A DNA stretch of 64,000 bases from Heterohyrax brucei (GCA_028571685.1 CM053141.1:56914333-56978332), one strand, 5' to 3'; numbered from the stretch's first letter, positions 22,001-34,389 are shown. The notes: generated by a model from the letters alone, not told the origin. Program-made: numbers and translations.

Positions 22001-22105
22001 ACACACATATGCTTCTCTGTAACTCCTTTGTAGAATTCAGGTCCACAAGACCAAAAAGAACCAGGTATCAACTTCCTTTGAATTTCCCAACACTAAGTTG
22101 TTTTT

Positions 22106-22135
22106 TTTCTCTCTCTCTCTCTTTCTTTCTCATTT
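22106..22135. repeat. (CT)n microsatellite
   Basis: T-run followed by CT dinucleotides and CTTT units. Confidence 0.85.
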
Positions 22136-22242
22136 TTGGATACTTTTGCTAAGGTCTATTCCTGCAATCCACATTCTTTGAGGTGAACAGAGAAGAAGAG
22201 CAAACTTTTTGATATAACTCAATAGAAAAAAACACAATACAA

Positions 22243-23005
22243 CTGTGGTTTTGGGGAACATCTATGGCAATTAGCGTAACTAAGTCTTTTAAAGAAAATA
22301 TTCTGCATCCCACTTTGGTGAGTGGTGTCTAGAGTCTTATAAGCTAACAAGCATCCATCTTAGTAGCATTAACTGGTCCCACTCTACCTGGGACAGAGGA
22401 TGATGAAGGACATCAATGACATGAGGAAAATGTGAGCCCAGGAGACAGAAGGGACCGTATGATCCAGAGACTACATCAGCATGAGACCAGAAAAACTAGA
22501 TGGTGCCCACCTGCCACCAATGACTACCCCGACAGGGAACACCGGGTGGAGTCCCCAGTGTACTGGGAGAAAAATGGGTGTGCAAAACAAGAACTACGTT
22601 AAAAGACCAGACCACATAATCTGACAAACTGGAGAGTCCCCTGAGGACACAGCCCTGGACTGTGTGTTAGCCCAGAGCTGAAACCAGTACTGAAGGCAAC
22701 TCTTCAAAGATTGGGCTAGGCTATAAGACACGAAGGGACGCTGGTAAGGGGGTGCTTCTCGACTTAAATATATACATGAGGCTCTCTGAGCAGCTCCTGT
22801 TTAGAAGCAAGATGAGAAGGTCGAGGGGGACAGGACGTAACTGAATGAATGCAGGAAGTAAGGGGGAAAAGTAGAGTGTGCTGTCACAGGGTGGTGAGAA
22901 CAGCTAGAGTTGCATAGTGATAATGTGCAGGGTTTTATATGGCAAATTGCCTTGGATTGTAAACTTTCACTTAAAGTACAATCAAACATTTTTTTAAAAA
23001 AAAGA
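22243..23005 (+). mobile_element. L1 3' UTR, plus, 5' truncated
   Basis: Runs to GGATTGTAAACTTTCACTTAAAGTACAATC and a poly-A-rich tail. AAAAACACAATAC before and AAAAGCCCAATAC after suggest a target-site duplication. Confidence 0.8.
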
Positions 23006-23284
23006 AAAGAAAAAGCCCAATACTGTAGAATGACTTCATACTGTTAGAGGGTCCCAACATGCACAGGGACCTCTTTTTAACATTTCAAGTTTGTGGGACT
23101 CTTACATAACGATTGTGATCTTTTTGATATCAAGTAATTGCTTTTTGCTATATTTTCTCAGTTATAAATTTAGTTAAATTTGATAATTTTGATTTTATTT
23201 ATCAAAACCACATCTATATAGGAATTGAAAAGTAGTAATAAACACATGTGAAAACTCCCACTTGTCTGTCACTTGTCTTACTGT
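23006..23284. other. Unassigned sequence
   Basis: No feature recognised. Confidence 0.4.
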
Positions 23285-23289
23285 AGGGG

Positions 23290-23782
23290 TGTCATAGATT
23301 GAATTGTGTCCCCCCCCAAAATCTGTAGTAATTTGGCTAGGTAATAATTCCTGCTATTGTTTGATGTTCTTCCATGTTGGACTTCCTGCCTCTGTGACGT
23401 TAATGAAGGTAATTGGGTGCTGTTGTGGTGGTGGGGCAGGATTTAGTGTGTGGAATTGTTCTGTGCCTTGAGGCAGTCTCTTGAGATATAAAAGAAAGAG
23501 ATGCAAGCTGAAATTTGGGAACCACACACCACCACAAGGCAGTGCTGAGAGCTGAGCACACACTTTGGAAAGGACCAGAGTCCCTGTGCCTCAGGAAGCT
23601 CCAGTCCAGGGGAAGACTGACAGTGAGGGCATTCCTCCAGTGCCAGCAAAGAAAGGCTTCCCATGGGGCTGACATCCTGGACTTGGGCTTTTAGCCTACT
23701 GGATTGTGAGCCAAAAAAAATTTCTTTTTTAAAACCATCCACTTATGGTATTCCTGTGGAAGCAGCACTAGATAACTAAACA
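23290..23782 (+). mobile_element. Solo LTR, ERVL/MaLR-type, plus, perfect TSD
   Basis: Starts TGTCATAGATTGAATTGTGTCC, ends CAGCACTAGATAACTAAACA; AGGGG is duplicated at 23285-23289 and 23783-23787. These ends and the 5-bp duplication identify it as an LTR. Confidence 0.88.
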
Positions 23783-23789
23783 AGGGGCT

Positions 23790-25705
23790 TGGGTGTTGCT
23801 GTGATGCTAGAAGCTATGTCACCATTATTCAGATAGCAGCAGGGTCACCCATGGTGGATAGATTTCAGCTGAGCTTCCAGACTAAGATTAAGAAGTAGGA
23901 CCTGGCAGGCTACTTCTGAAAAAACCTCACGAGTAGCCCCAGAATGTTGTCTGATATAGCGGTGGAAGATGTGTCCTTCAAATTGGAAGGCATCCGAAGG
24001 CTGGGGAAAAGCTTCCTCTTCAAAGAAGAGTCGACTTTAATGACATAGATGAAGTGATTTGCTAATGTGATATGATTAAAAATGATAAGAAACAGCTGGA
24101 AACATCCATTAATAATGGGAACATGGAAAGCATAAATCTAGGAAAATTAGAAATAATTGAAAATGAAATGGAATGCAGAAACATCAATATCCTCAGCATT
24201 AGTGAGCTGAAATAGACTGATATTGGCTATTTTAAATGAGACAATCTTATGGTACTATGCTGGGAAGGACAATTTGAAGAGGAATGGTATTGCATTCATT
24301 GTCAAATAGAACATTTCAAGATGTGAAGCACCACACAGTTGTACATAATGTCCATATGGCTATAAGGAAGATCAGTTAATACTCATGCTATTCAAGTTTA
24401 CACATCAACAGGAAGAGATCCATATTTATGCCTATTCTGTAGAAAGGTGATTCAGTTGAATGTGGAAATTATTGAACAATATCATTAATATCACATGCAA
24501 GCAAAATTTTGCTAAAGATAATTCAAAAGAGGTTGCAGTAATACACTAACAGGGAACTGCCAGAACTTCAAGCTGGATTCAGAAGAGTACATGGAACAAA
24601 AAATAGCATTGCTGATGTTAGACGAATCTTGGCTGAAATCAAAGAATACCAAAAAGTAGTTTACCTGTATTTTATTGACAACGCCAAAGCATTCATCTGT
24701 GCAAGTCATAACAAATTATGAATAATATTTCAAAGAATAGGAATTTCAGAACACTTAATCATGCAGGAGGCAGTCATTCAAACAGAACAAGGTAGAGCCG
24801 TGTGGTTTAATTCTGGGAAAAGTGTGCATCAAGATTGTATTCTTTCAACATACTTATTCAATCTGTATGTTAAGCAAATAATCCAAGAAGCCGGAATATA
24901 TGAAGAAGAATAGGACATCAGGATTGGAGGAAGTCTGGCTAACAGCCTGCGTTATGCAGATGGTACAACCTTGCCAGCCGAAAGTGAAGTGGAAGACCAT
25001 AGCCTTCACTATGTTATACCTCAAGATGAAGAAAACAAAAATTCTCACAATTGGACCAATAATAAGTAGTTGATAAAGGGAGGAGAGATTGAAGTTGTCA
25101 ATTGTTTCATTTTACTTGGATCCACAGTCAACACTCATGGTAGCAGTAATCAAGAAATCAAAAGATATATTGCATTGGACAATCAGTTGCAAAAGATCTC
25201 TTAAAAGCATTCTTAAAAATCAAAACAAAGATGTTACCTCAAGGAGTAAGGTGCATCTGACCTAAGCCATGGCTTTTTCTTTTGCCTCGTATATATGTGA
25301 AAGCTGGACAACGAATAAGGAAGACTGAAGTGTTGATGCCTTTGAATTATGGTGTTGGTGAAGAACAATGAATATGCACTATAAGCTGCCAAAAGAATAA
25401 ACAAATCTGTCTTGGAAGAAGTACAACCAGAATGATCCTTAGCAGCAAGTACAAGGAGGGTAAGTCTCACACACTTTGGCCATGTTTTCAGGAGAGATCA
25501 GTCCCAGGAGAAGGGCTTCTTGCTTGATAAACAATAAAGTCAATGAAAAAGAGACAGACCCTCAACAAAATGAATTGACACAGTGGCGGCAGCAATGGGC
25601 TCAAGCATAACAATTGTGAAGATGGCACAAGGCCTGGTAGTATTTCCTTCTGGGTTGCCATAGGTCACAGCTGACTTGATGATACCAAACAGTAACATAT
25701 ACGGA
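23790..25705 (+). mobile_element. RTE LINE, plus, internally deleted
   Basis: Begins with RTE 5' sequence (GCAGGGTCACCCATGGTGG, CAGCTGAGCTTCCAGACTAAG), covers the start of the endonuclease, then jumps near 24411 from endonuclease to the RT domain (AGAGATCCATATTTATGCC), losing the middle (inferred from family layout). The 3' end reaches CATAGGTCACAGCTGACTTGATG, so it is nearly complete at both ends. Confidence 0.85.
24410..25060 (+). pseudogene. RTE reverse transcriptase remnant
   Basis: Frames carry stops, but the palm is readable: GAAATTATTGAACAATATCATTAATATC-like RTE core, then LRYADGTTLPAESE at 24947-24988. The catalytic YADD is YADG, so the second Asp is lost. It would have copied RTE and SINE RNA. 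Confidence 0.8.
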
Positions 25706-25739
25706 AAACACAGATTTGACAATCCTTAGTCCAAAGCTA

Positions 25740-26839
25740 CAATTTTAGACTACCCTCTTCCACCTGAAAAATATGATAGTTGAACTAATATGGATAGATC
25801 ATTTCACTTTTTTGTTTTTTAATTCTTTTTGGTTAATTTATATAAATTACGCTCAAGGAGTGAAGTCCTAGTAACAATAGAGAAACATGTATTTACTCTC
25901 CATTCCAAAACTGTTTCTGTTCTTTCAAAATGAAATTTTGGAGGGGAAAATTCCTTGAGATCGAAAGGAAAGGAAGGAAACAATGACTGTCTTCTCTTGC
26001 CCGACTCTGATTTGAGTTTTCATCTGTCTTCCCCTTCACGACCCAGATCATAGAGAAGACACATGAGAGGACACGAGCCTGTTCCTGTATTTATTGCCTG
26101 GAAGTCTCTGGCAGCTACAACCATTTTAATCACTCCAGAACTCTCCTTTTCAGGAATATATATCGCGTTTTGACCCCTGCCTATTCCCTGGAAATCTCAG
26201 GCCGAGATCCAGGAAGAGATTGTGACCTTTCAGGATGAAATCAATGGGCTGTGATTTGTTTCTTTACTTTTTGGGTTAGTGACCCCACTGTTTATGTAAG
26301 GGATGAACTGAATTGGCCCGAAGCAGGGAAAAACGCATATCCCCTTTTACTCATAACCCTGTAACCGGAGGGCCAGTCAGCATCTTTGAACCAGGATCTT
26401 GGTTGATGTCGCAGTGGAAGTATTTCCCTAGCATCCCAGAATGCAAGTAAGCCTGGAGCCAAACTAAGTATTGAAAATTAACATTATTCCAAAGACAAAA
26501 CTGTGTGTGAAGCTAGCAGTTACTGGTTTCTTCATACTTCCTTCACATTTTAGAACCAAGAATGATGATGGCTTTAGTTAAGATGGGAAGTCAGAGAACA
26601 GAGGAGACAGAACTTGTCCCTTATCATATATGACTTTTCTTATGTAAATTAATAGAGTAATAATGTGATCTTTTCAGGAATGAAGAGATTAAGTCCAGAG
26701 ATTAAAGTTGTAGATGACAAACAGGATTCCTTGCTAACCGCATTTGACTCACAGTAGAGATTGTTGATACCTAACTGGTGTTCATTCTTTCCTTCTTCTT
26801 TCCAGTTTGATAGAGTCAGCAATGTATTCAACTGAGAAA
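25740..26839. other. Single-copy sequence
   Basis: No exon, repeat or RNA gene recognised. Confidence 0.45.
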
Positions 26840-27120
26840 CTATTTTCAAGGCTTCCTTTAAGTTAGGGAACTAAGCTTTGGCCAATGAAATGTACATGAA
26901 TGTTATTGGGCAGGGGCTCTTCGTGGAAGCACTTTCAGAAGGGGCTTACCCAGTCATGCCCCCGTTTCTCCTTGGAGATTCTTCCTCCTCTCTTGTTCTT
27001 AGTTGCTGTTGGTCAGGTCATGGCAACCTTAGCTATAACAAAATGAAATGCTGCTTGGTCCTCTGCCATCTTATCGTGTTGATATGTTTGGGTGCCTTTT
27101 CCAGCACTACGTTATGCAAT
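26840..27120. repeat. Unassigned old dispersed repeat
   Basis: GGCCAATGAAATGTACATGAATG and flanking text resemble 49735-50110 (GACCAATGAAATGTGAGCAG), suggesting a common old repeat whose class I cannot name. Confidence 0.4.
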
Positions 27121-27152
27121 ATTGTTTTGTGATCTATAGTATTTTCATTTGC

Positions 27153-27312
27153 TGTCAACCGTTAACCTAAAGGTTGGCAGTTCTTACTCTCTTAACAGTG
27201 CCCCGGAAGAAAAGACCTGGTGATCTGCTTACATTAAGATTACCTATGGAAAGCAAAAATCTTGTGGAAATCCTATGGAATAGTTCTACTCTATAATACG
27301 TGAGATTGCTGA
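27153..27312 (+). mobile_element. AfroSINE, plus, long form
   Basis: AACCTAAAGGTTGGCAGTTC, GACCTGGTGATCTGCTTAC and GAAATCCTATGGAATAGTTC; tail lost. Confidence 0.8.
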
Positions 27313-27394
27313 AAAGACAACCCTGAGGGTAAAAATCAGTACAAAGCTGATTCTCTTATGAGACAGAGATTAAATATACCATTTCTGACACAAG

Positions 27395-27489
27395 CCATTC
27401 CCCTCATTTCACAACGAATTATCAAACCCAATAGAGAAAAAGTGATGTGAGGGAATGGCTTTTTCTCTACCGGGTTTGATAACTCATTG
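27395..27489. repeat. Quasi-palindrome with two interleaved inverted repeats
   Basis: Arms 27412-27442 and 27459-27489 are reverse complements at 27 of 31 positions. A second pair (27395-27406 with 27448-27458, CCATTCCCCTCA/TGAGGGAATGG) is interleaved with it. Confidence 0.85.
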
Positions 27490-27689
27490 CAATTACTACA
27501 GAGAACTCACAGAACCACCATAGTTGTAATAACAACTTTAATATAACAGACAGATATAAACAGAGAATATCAACAGAAACAAAAAGATGCATAGTGTGAG
27601 GTTTGGGAGGGATCCATCACAAGGCCTCAACGTCTCAAGAAAAGACATAGTTTTGTTTGCATTTCTAGTCACTTCCCAGTCCTGTGTCT

Positions 27690-27800
27690 GCCTCAGAACT
27701 GTTGTTTTGCTTGAGCCCATGGTTATAGCCGCTGTATCAGTCTATCTCGTTGACAGTCTTCATCATTTTCACGGACCATCTTCTATGTCATGTCCTTCTC
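27690..27800 (-). mobile_element. RTE 3' fragment, minus
   Basis: GTTTTGCTTGAGCCCATGG and GTATCAGTCTATCTCGTTGACAG resemble reversed RTE C-terminus seen at 34.49-34.55 kb. Confidence 0.6.
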
Positions 27801-27805
27801 CAGGG

Positions 27806-27858
27806 ACGCTATGAGTCAGAATTAGCTCGACGGCAGTGGGTTTAGTTTGGGTTTCATC
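27806..27858 (+). mobile_element. AfroSINE 3' tail, plus
   Basis: GACGCTATGAGTCAGAATTAGCTCGACGG then GTGGGTTTAGTTTGGG. Confidence 0.75.
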
Positions 27859-27901
27859 TGGTTTAAGACCATTACTTTACGAATCAGCAGTATTAATATC
27901 C

Positions 27902-28072
27902 CTGGAAACTCTGGTAGTGTGCTGGTTAAATGCTACGTCTGCTAAACAAAAGGTCAGAAGTTCAAGCCCTCCAGGCACTCCCTGGAAACCCTATGGGGCA
28001 GTTATACTCTGTCCTAGAGGATAGCTATGAGTCAGAATTGACTCAGCAGCAATGGGTTCGGTTTTCATTTTG
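27902..28072 (+). mobile_element. AfroSINE, plus
   Basis: Head CTGGTAGTGTGCTGGTTAAATGC, box-B-like GGTCAGAAGTTCAAGCCC, tail ATGAGTCAGAATTGACTCAGC. Confidence 0.92.
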
Positions 28073-28423
28073 GTATGGCGATTTCTGCAGACTCTCAGAC
28101 TCCCCAGACCAACTGAGTCAGAATCTGCATTTTTTATAAGATTCCAGGAGATTCACATGCATCTTTAAGTTTGAGGAGTACTGTATTTTTATGCAAATCA
28201 TGTCCACCTTCTGTGGGGTTTCTTTTTTTTTTGGTCAACCACATTCTCCCTTCCCCTGCCCCACCCCCAAGTATTTTCATAAACAACCTATGCTAATTTT
28301 TTTACAGCACCATGTAAAGGAAAAAAAATGGCCGTGGTACTTATGAGAATGCTTCACATGAGGAGATACAGTTGGCAAACAAATACAGAAGGCACACATT
28401 ATTTGTATAAAAATACAGCACTA

Positions 28424-28530
28424 GTCTAGGAGTCTCCATGAGTCTCAGTCAACTTGACAATTAACAACAAGTCTAGACGTAGGGTTGCTATGAGTCAAAA
28501 TCAACTTGACAGCAGTGGGTTTGGGTTTTT
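28424..28530 (+). mobile_element. Two SINE/RTE 3' tails in tandem, plus
   Basis: First tail ends ACTTGACAATTAACAACAA, an RTE-type (CAACAA) end; the second is SINE-type, GTTGCTATGAGTCAAAATCAACTTGACAGC then GTGGGTTTGGGTTTTT. Confidence 0.7.
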
Positions 28531-28539
28531 GGACTAGAT

Positions 28540-30685
28540 GTAGTCAGCACATTTATCCCAGTTTCTCTGTTTATAAAATTGTTAGCAAGTATCATGGTAT
28601 ATTTGATACAGTCTCAAGAATAATGCATCCTATCACCTACATTAAAATATGATCAGAATTGTATAACCGTAGGATAGAACAACTAAAGTAACCTGAGTTC
28701 TTTAGATACAAAGAAAGAAAGCGCTGGTGTAAATTAGTTGATTTATGTACCAGTCACTACAACTGACACTCAGGCTATAAACATACCTCTGCTCTGGAGA
28801 AATTCGTAGTCTAACGCCAAGCCAAGTGAGTTGTAGTCTAATGAGGGAGACATATATATGCCATGTATTGCCTTGCCTTGCCTAGCATTACAGTAATCTG
28901 TTTACATGCAATAAGAGACATATGATAGGGTGTTAATGGGAAAACAGGTAAGGGGGTCTCAGACTTCCCTGTTGGGTTGAAGGCAGGTTAGAGAAAACTT
29001 ATTTGAAGAGGTGTTACCTGGGTAGTTACAAACGACCTTGTTTCTTGCTTGTTCCCCCATGTTCAGGGAAATCAAGGCTGTCCTTTGTGGGTACGTCCGC
29101 TGACTGGCCTCTCCAGGGAAAGAGTCAGTACTCAGAAAGCAAGTTACAGCGATAATGTCTCCACCCTATGTCAGATTTAGTCTCTTGGTTTATAATCTGT
29201 GTTTCTCGGCTCCATTCTACACATGGAGAAAATGCAGGCGCTGGATGGTAAGGAAATTTCAAAGAATTCAAAGCGGGCGACCAAGTAAAACCATATGAAG
29301 GTTTAGGATTCATTGAGAGCGCATATCATCTCCTTTACTTTTGTCAATACTGAATGTTGAATTCCTCATTGATTAGTTATTTTTCTTTGTCCTTTCCAAA
29401 CAATCTGAGAGATGGTTAGAATAAATTAAACATTTTCCAGCTCTGTATTTCTAGTTGATACTTCTCTGTTCATTATATTATTAAAATGAAATTGTATCTT
29501 TGGATACTTGTGGTTTGGCTGCCTGGCTGGGAAATGATTTTCTGGGATTCGTTAATGCTTTTTCTTTCCATTGAAAAAATATTTACCAGATTTGGTCCTT
29601 GAGGAAATAAAATGCCAAATTAAGCAGTGAGGGAGTAAGCACAATGTGCATGCTGAAATTCCAGACAGATCCCCACCCTCACTTTTAAGGCTCCAGTGGT
29701 GTTGGGAATGGCGATGTGAGTGTTTCAGCCAAAATCTAAAGTTTTATTTCTTTCTCCAAGAGATATAACTTTAGGGGATTTTCACCCCTCCCTGCTGCGT
29801 TGCTGAAATGGTTTTCTCAGGTCTGATTTTCTTCTTCCTCAAAACAGACCCAAAATAGCCAGATTGACAAATACCACCATGGAAGTGAAACAGACAAGGA
29901 CTCAACTTGCCTCATGCGAGTGGCCTGTCTACTTCCCTAGACAGTGGCTAGGTGCACGTCGCCCTGCCTGTGACAGTGCTAAGTCAGCTGCACAGTGAGG
30001 GGAAGACAAGGATTGGCCTGGAATCTTTTCAAATTCTACTCTGTTTTGAAGAATTCGTGCACTCATCCAGTACTAACTACAGTGTATTGCCAAGTATAAT
30101 AAACTATACACAAATCCACCAGCCTGAGTGCCTGCTTCGTATTGTAATTACAGCAGTATATGATGCAGCAAAGGCAGTCCTTGAACCTTGGTTGGCCGCC
30201 GCATGAATTCTTGCTCCAGGATGTGTTTGCCTGTTCTAACATCCTGACACATTTTCATGTATCTAACACTAGATTTTCTGCCACATTTCTCTCCACCCAG
30301 AATGTGTTATTTGGCTCTTACAAACACAAGAGGAAGTACCCTTCCCTGAATTGAAATCCAAACACAGGGCAAAACCACAACTTGTTTTCAACATGCTCCT
30401 GTTGTGAGCCCTGCAGACTCCGCTCCCACCCTGTAAGTGAGCAGCGGGCTTGAGTTAGAGCCAGCGTATCCCGGCTGTGCTTCTTCCCGAGGGTGCCTCT
30501 GGTAAGGGTCTCAGGATTTTCACTCATGGCCTGGACATTTACAAACCTGGCTCACTGAACCACACCATATTTTGTCAGACATGCAAGTTCCGAAGTTCTA
30601 ACTCACAGGGTGACAGAAGCTTTTTACTCAGTACAAGATGACGGTTTCAAATACTAGGAAGTATCTAACCTCTGTTGTAACCTTT
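28540..30685. other. Single-copy sequence (about 2.1 kb)
   Basis: No gene found. At 28808-28839 a 9-bp direct repeat (GTAGTCTAA) flanks a short GCCAAGCCAAG insert. Confidence 0.45.
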
Positions 30686-30689
30686 CTAA

Positions 30690-30859
30690 GGCAAACCTTG
30701 GTGGTGTAGTGGTTAAGTGCTACATCTGTTAACCAAAACGTCTGCAGTTCTAATCGGCCAAGTGCTCCTTGGAAACTCTATGGAGTAGCTCTACTCTGTC
30801 CCACAGGGTCTCTATAAGTTGGAGTTGACTCAATGGCAGTGGATTTGGTTGTATTTTTA
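30690..30859 (+). mobile_element. AfroSINE, plus
   Basis: Head CCTTGGTGGTGTAGTGGTTAAG, tail TATAAGTTGGAGTTGACTC then GCAGTGGATTTGG. Confidence 0.92.
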
Positions 30860-31380
30860 AGGCAAAAAATGACTTATAGTAATGATACTCAATCATGAAT
30901 TCATACTATATGTGTTAATAGAGTTTACTCCGTATAGCAAGTCTGTCTTAGTTCTTTAGAGTCACCATTAAGTGGCAAACTGGTGTGCTGTGAGACCCAT
31001 TTTATGAGACTGTATCTTTTGGGAAAGATATACACAGATTTTTGCATAGTTTATTTGTATTTTTATTTTGTTGATTTTACATTTTTGCCAAGACAGAGGA
31101 AAAAAATAATAACTATACAGTAAGGTCTTCAGTCCTAAATAGAAAATAGGCTCGCAGTCAAGGATTCCTTAAAATACATCCTCAGAATAAGTAATTCACC
31201 AAATAATATTGAAAAAATAATTCCCTATTCTTACAAATAATACCAAGGTCAAAGATTTATAACTTTGGAAAAATGACATTTCGATTTCATTTAGAAACAT
31301 GCATATTATCTCTATTTCTGTCTTTGAAGTCATAGTAACTTGTGTTTGGATACCAGCAAAAATACATGGTAGCTGGGAGA
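30860..31380. other. Unassigned AT-rich sequence
   Basis: No feature recognised. Confidence 0.4.
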
Positions 31381-31439
31381 CCTATAGGGTCTCTAGGAGT
31401 CAGAATTGACTCGGCTGCGGTGGGTTTGGTTTTTTTGGT
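31381..31439 (+). mobile_element. AfroSINE 3' tail, plus
   Basis: CCTATAGGGTCTCTAGGAGTC and CGGTGGGTTTGGTTTTTTTGG; no head. Confidence 0.78.
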
Positions 31440-32774
31440 TAGGGAGACCACTGCTAACTACTTTACTTGGCTCAGCTTTTTAGAATAGGAACTAAAAGGC
31501 CCTCTTTGTACTTGGTATAGATGACCTGATAAGGTCAACGAAGTTTATGACTCACAAGTGCCTGGAATATTGTGGGCATTCAAGAAACTGTATTATTCCC
31601 TATGTACATAACTCTCTATGTAACTGTCTCTCATTTTCATTTTCCTTCTAGAAACATATGTTCATAGTGTATATATTCCTTCATGGTTTTCTTTTTTATA
31701 GCCTCAGGTGTGATTGCTGTGCTTTTGGTGACACAAAATCATTATGACATTTTTTGGTTTTTATAAAGAAAACCAAATTGAGAAAAAGGCAGAAAAGATA
31801 TAATGATTCTACACTGAATCGTTTCTTTGTTCTTATATGTACAAATAGCATATAACTCTGGAAAAGCATGAGGTTTTCTGTGTTCTCAGGAACACAGAGA
31901 GGGAAACCACACACCAGGGAGCACTGAGGGGCTTCTCGGTAAGGCAAGGAGGAAAGACTTGTAGAATCTGGGTTTGTGTTATTTGGTGAAGGTTTGGGGC
32001 TAGCAGTAATATATCTACCACTTAACTTGTAGTACCTCTGGGGTTCACAGTATGTATCGCCAGCAGGCAGGGCCCTATATAATGGTATGAAATAGAAAAA
32101 AACAGGCATGTGCCATAAATTACTGTTCTTAGAGAGTATTGTTTGGGGTGGTGTTGAATTATTGAAGCTTTGGTAGGAAAAACATGAATTTTGAATTTTT
32201 TTATTCGGTACACCTATGTACCTCTGGACTTGGAAGGTAGAATTTATGTTCACAAAAGGTACATATATGCACAGATCTCTTCTCTGGATTGGATGCTGTC
32301 AGACAGAGGCGATGTTTCTATGGTCAGGTATCTTAATCTTATCTTGAAAGAGGGAAAACTAGAGCAAAACTAAAGCTGTAATTGCTAAAGACACAGCAGC
32401 CACTCATTTTAGCAAAAACAGGGAGCATTTGGTCCTTTGTGGTTTAGGCAGTGTTCCGTGTTCAGACATGAAGAAGAATGGTGTGGTTTATGACTTGATG
32501 CAGCATAGCCGGTGATCTTGTCTGATATAAAAGTCCTGTGGCATTGTTTATGATCAATAGTGGAATATCACAGTCTGTCTGTGGCTGCCAGGCTAGGTCC
32601 CAAAAATAGTAAGTCTAGCCCTGAGGGTCAAGAGACTTAGGATGTCTGGCTGCTTTTCATGGAAACATAGGCATTGTCATAGAATTAAGGTACGAAAAAC
32701 AGGCACCTATCTCACTACAAGAAAGAGATTTAATACAGGAGGTGATTGGTGGTGTGCTGCTCAAGACTGTACTT
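31440..32774. other. Single-copy sequence holding a chance open frame
   Basis: The minus strand is open for 185 codons (31696-32253), with no domain, repeat or family resemblance and low-complexity-free but gene-unlike composition. I treat it as noncoding. Confidence 0.45.
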
Positions 32775-33385
32775 TGGCTGCATCTACAGAAAGAGTAGAT
32801 GGAAAAGCTCCATATTATCAGGCAGAACAAAAGCAGTGCACAGTTGTGGAACAGAACATCAGTTGCTCAGATTCAAATTCAAGTCAAAGCTGAAGAAAAT
32901 TCAAACTAGTCTGTGAGACTCAAAACACAACCTCAAATATATCATACCTGAACTTAGAGATTATCTCAAGATCCGATTTGACATATTTAACACTAATGAA
33001 TGAAGACTGAACAAGTTTTTAAATGACATCAAGGACATCATACATGAAGAAAATAAGAGGTCATTAATTAAAAAGAACGAACAACTCTGTCTTAAAAGAA
33101 TTACAGTTAGAATGTCCTTAGAAGTAAGTATGGTGAGACTACAGCTCACACATTTTGGGCATGTTATCAGGAGGGATTAGTACTTGGAGAAGAACATTAG
33201 TCTTGGTTAAGGAAAGGGTTAGCAAAAAAGACCCTCAGTGAGATGGACTGACACAGCGGCTGCAACAGTGGACTCAAGTATAACAGTCAGTGTGAGGACG
33301 GTGCAGAACTGGGCAGTGTTTCATTCTGTTGTGCGCTGGGTGCTATGAGTTAGAACACACTGGATGACACCTAAAAACAATGTTG
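32775..33385 (+). mobile_element. RTE LINE, plus, RT region deleted
   Basis: Holds the end of the endonuclease (AGAGTAGATGGAAAAGCTCC, GGAACAGAACATCAGTTGCTC) and then jumps near 33070 to the C-terminal part (AACAACTCTGTCTTAAAAG, GGGCATGTTATCAGGAGGG). It ends in the RTE tail (GTGCTATGAGTTAGAACACACTGG). The RT domain is absent. Confidence 0.83.
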
Positions 33386-34389
33386 TTGGAAACACTGAGA
33401 CAACGTTTCTTTTCACTTTGAGTTGTGTTGTATCAGGGAATGAAAGCTTGACTCCATCCACATCATTAAGGTCAGCTCTACCTGGAGGAGACAGCTCTTC
33501 CCCAGTCATCTGTTAAGTGCTTTAAGTCATCTCCCAGCACTGAATCAGACAACATTTCACGGCATTCATAAGGTTTGCACTTGCTTCTTTTTTCATAGAC
33601 GACAAGTCTTTCTTCCTAGTCCTTCTCCATTTGGAAGCTCCACTGAACCCTGTCCACCTTGAGTGACCTGCTGCTACTTTAAATACTGATGGCTTAGTTT
33701 CCAGCATCACAGCAACACTCAGACTGCCACCGTATGACAAATTGACAGACACAAATACAAGGTACCCACAAAATTACTGAAATGACTGAAATAATTGCCC
33801 TAGGCTCGGGATCCAGAATTAACCCCAGTGAACTGGTCCTCCACTGGAGCTGTTAACTACTCACTTCCACATCTTCTTGATATGCAATTCTCCGTGGAAA
33901 CTGCTGGCTTCAAGAACATGTTTGTTTGCTCTACAGCAGTCAGGAAGCCACTAACGCCAGTCTTAGTCTAAAGCCATGTCACCTTTCCTAGGTTCATACT
34001 AACTTATCTGTGCTTTCCCTCTTGGCTCTCAGCATGCTGGTGATCAGAGCACTGGAACCTTTATCTTCTCTGTCACATGACAATCCAACCACCTTCACCA
34101 ATAGAAGCAGCACAAGTTGCGGAAGCCCATTTTCCATTATTATTTTAAATTTCCAGATCTCACATTAGCACATCCGATTGGCTGACCCTAAGTCATATCC
34201 GGAACTTTGGTCTAAAAAGAGTTTGGGAGTCACAGAGTTTAGGCTTCCAGCCTCTGCAGTAGGAAGACCCTCTAGAAGGAGGAAAATGTTGTTTGCCAGG
34301 CTAACTTATTTACCACAAACACTACACAAGAGCAAAGAGCGTTAGCTCTACTCTTGGTTCAGTCACCAGCTTGCTATATGAAATTGTTG
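33386..34389. other. Single-copy sequence (about 1 kb)
   Basis: No gene, RNA or repeat recognised. Confidence 0.45.

Noticed and set aside
31696-32253. Minus-strand open frame of 185 codons
   Set aside because: No domain, signal or family resemblance; no start context or splice sites; length is possible by chance in 64 kb of noncoding DNA.
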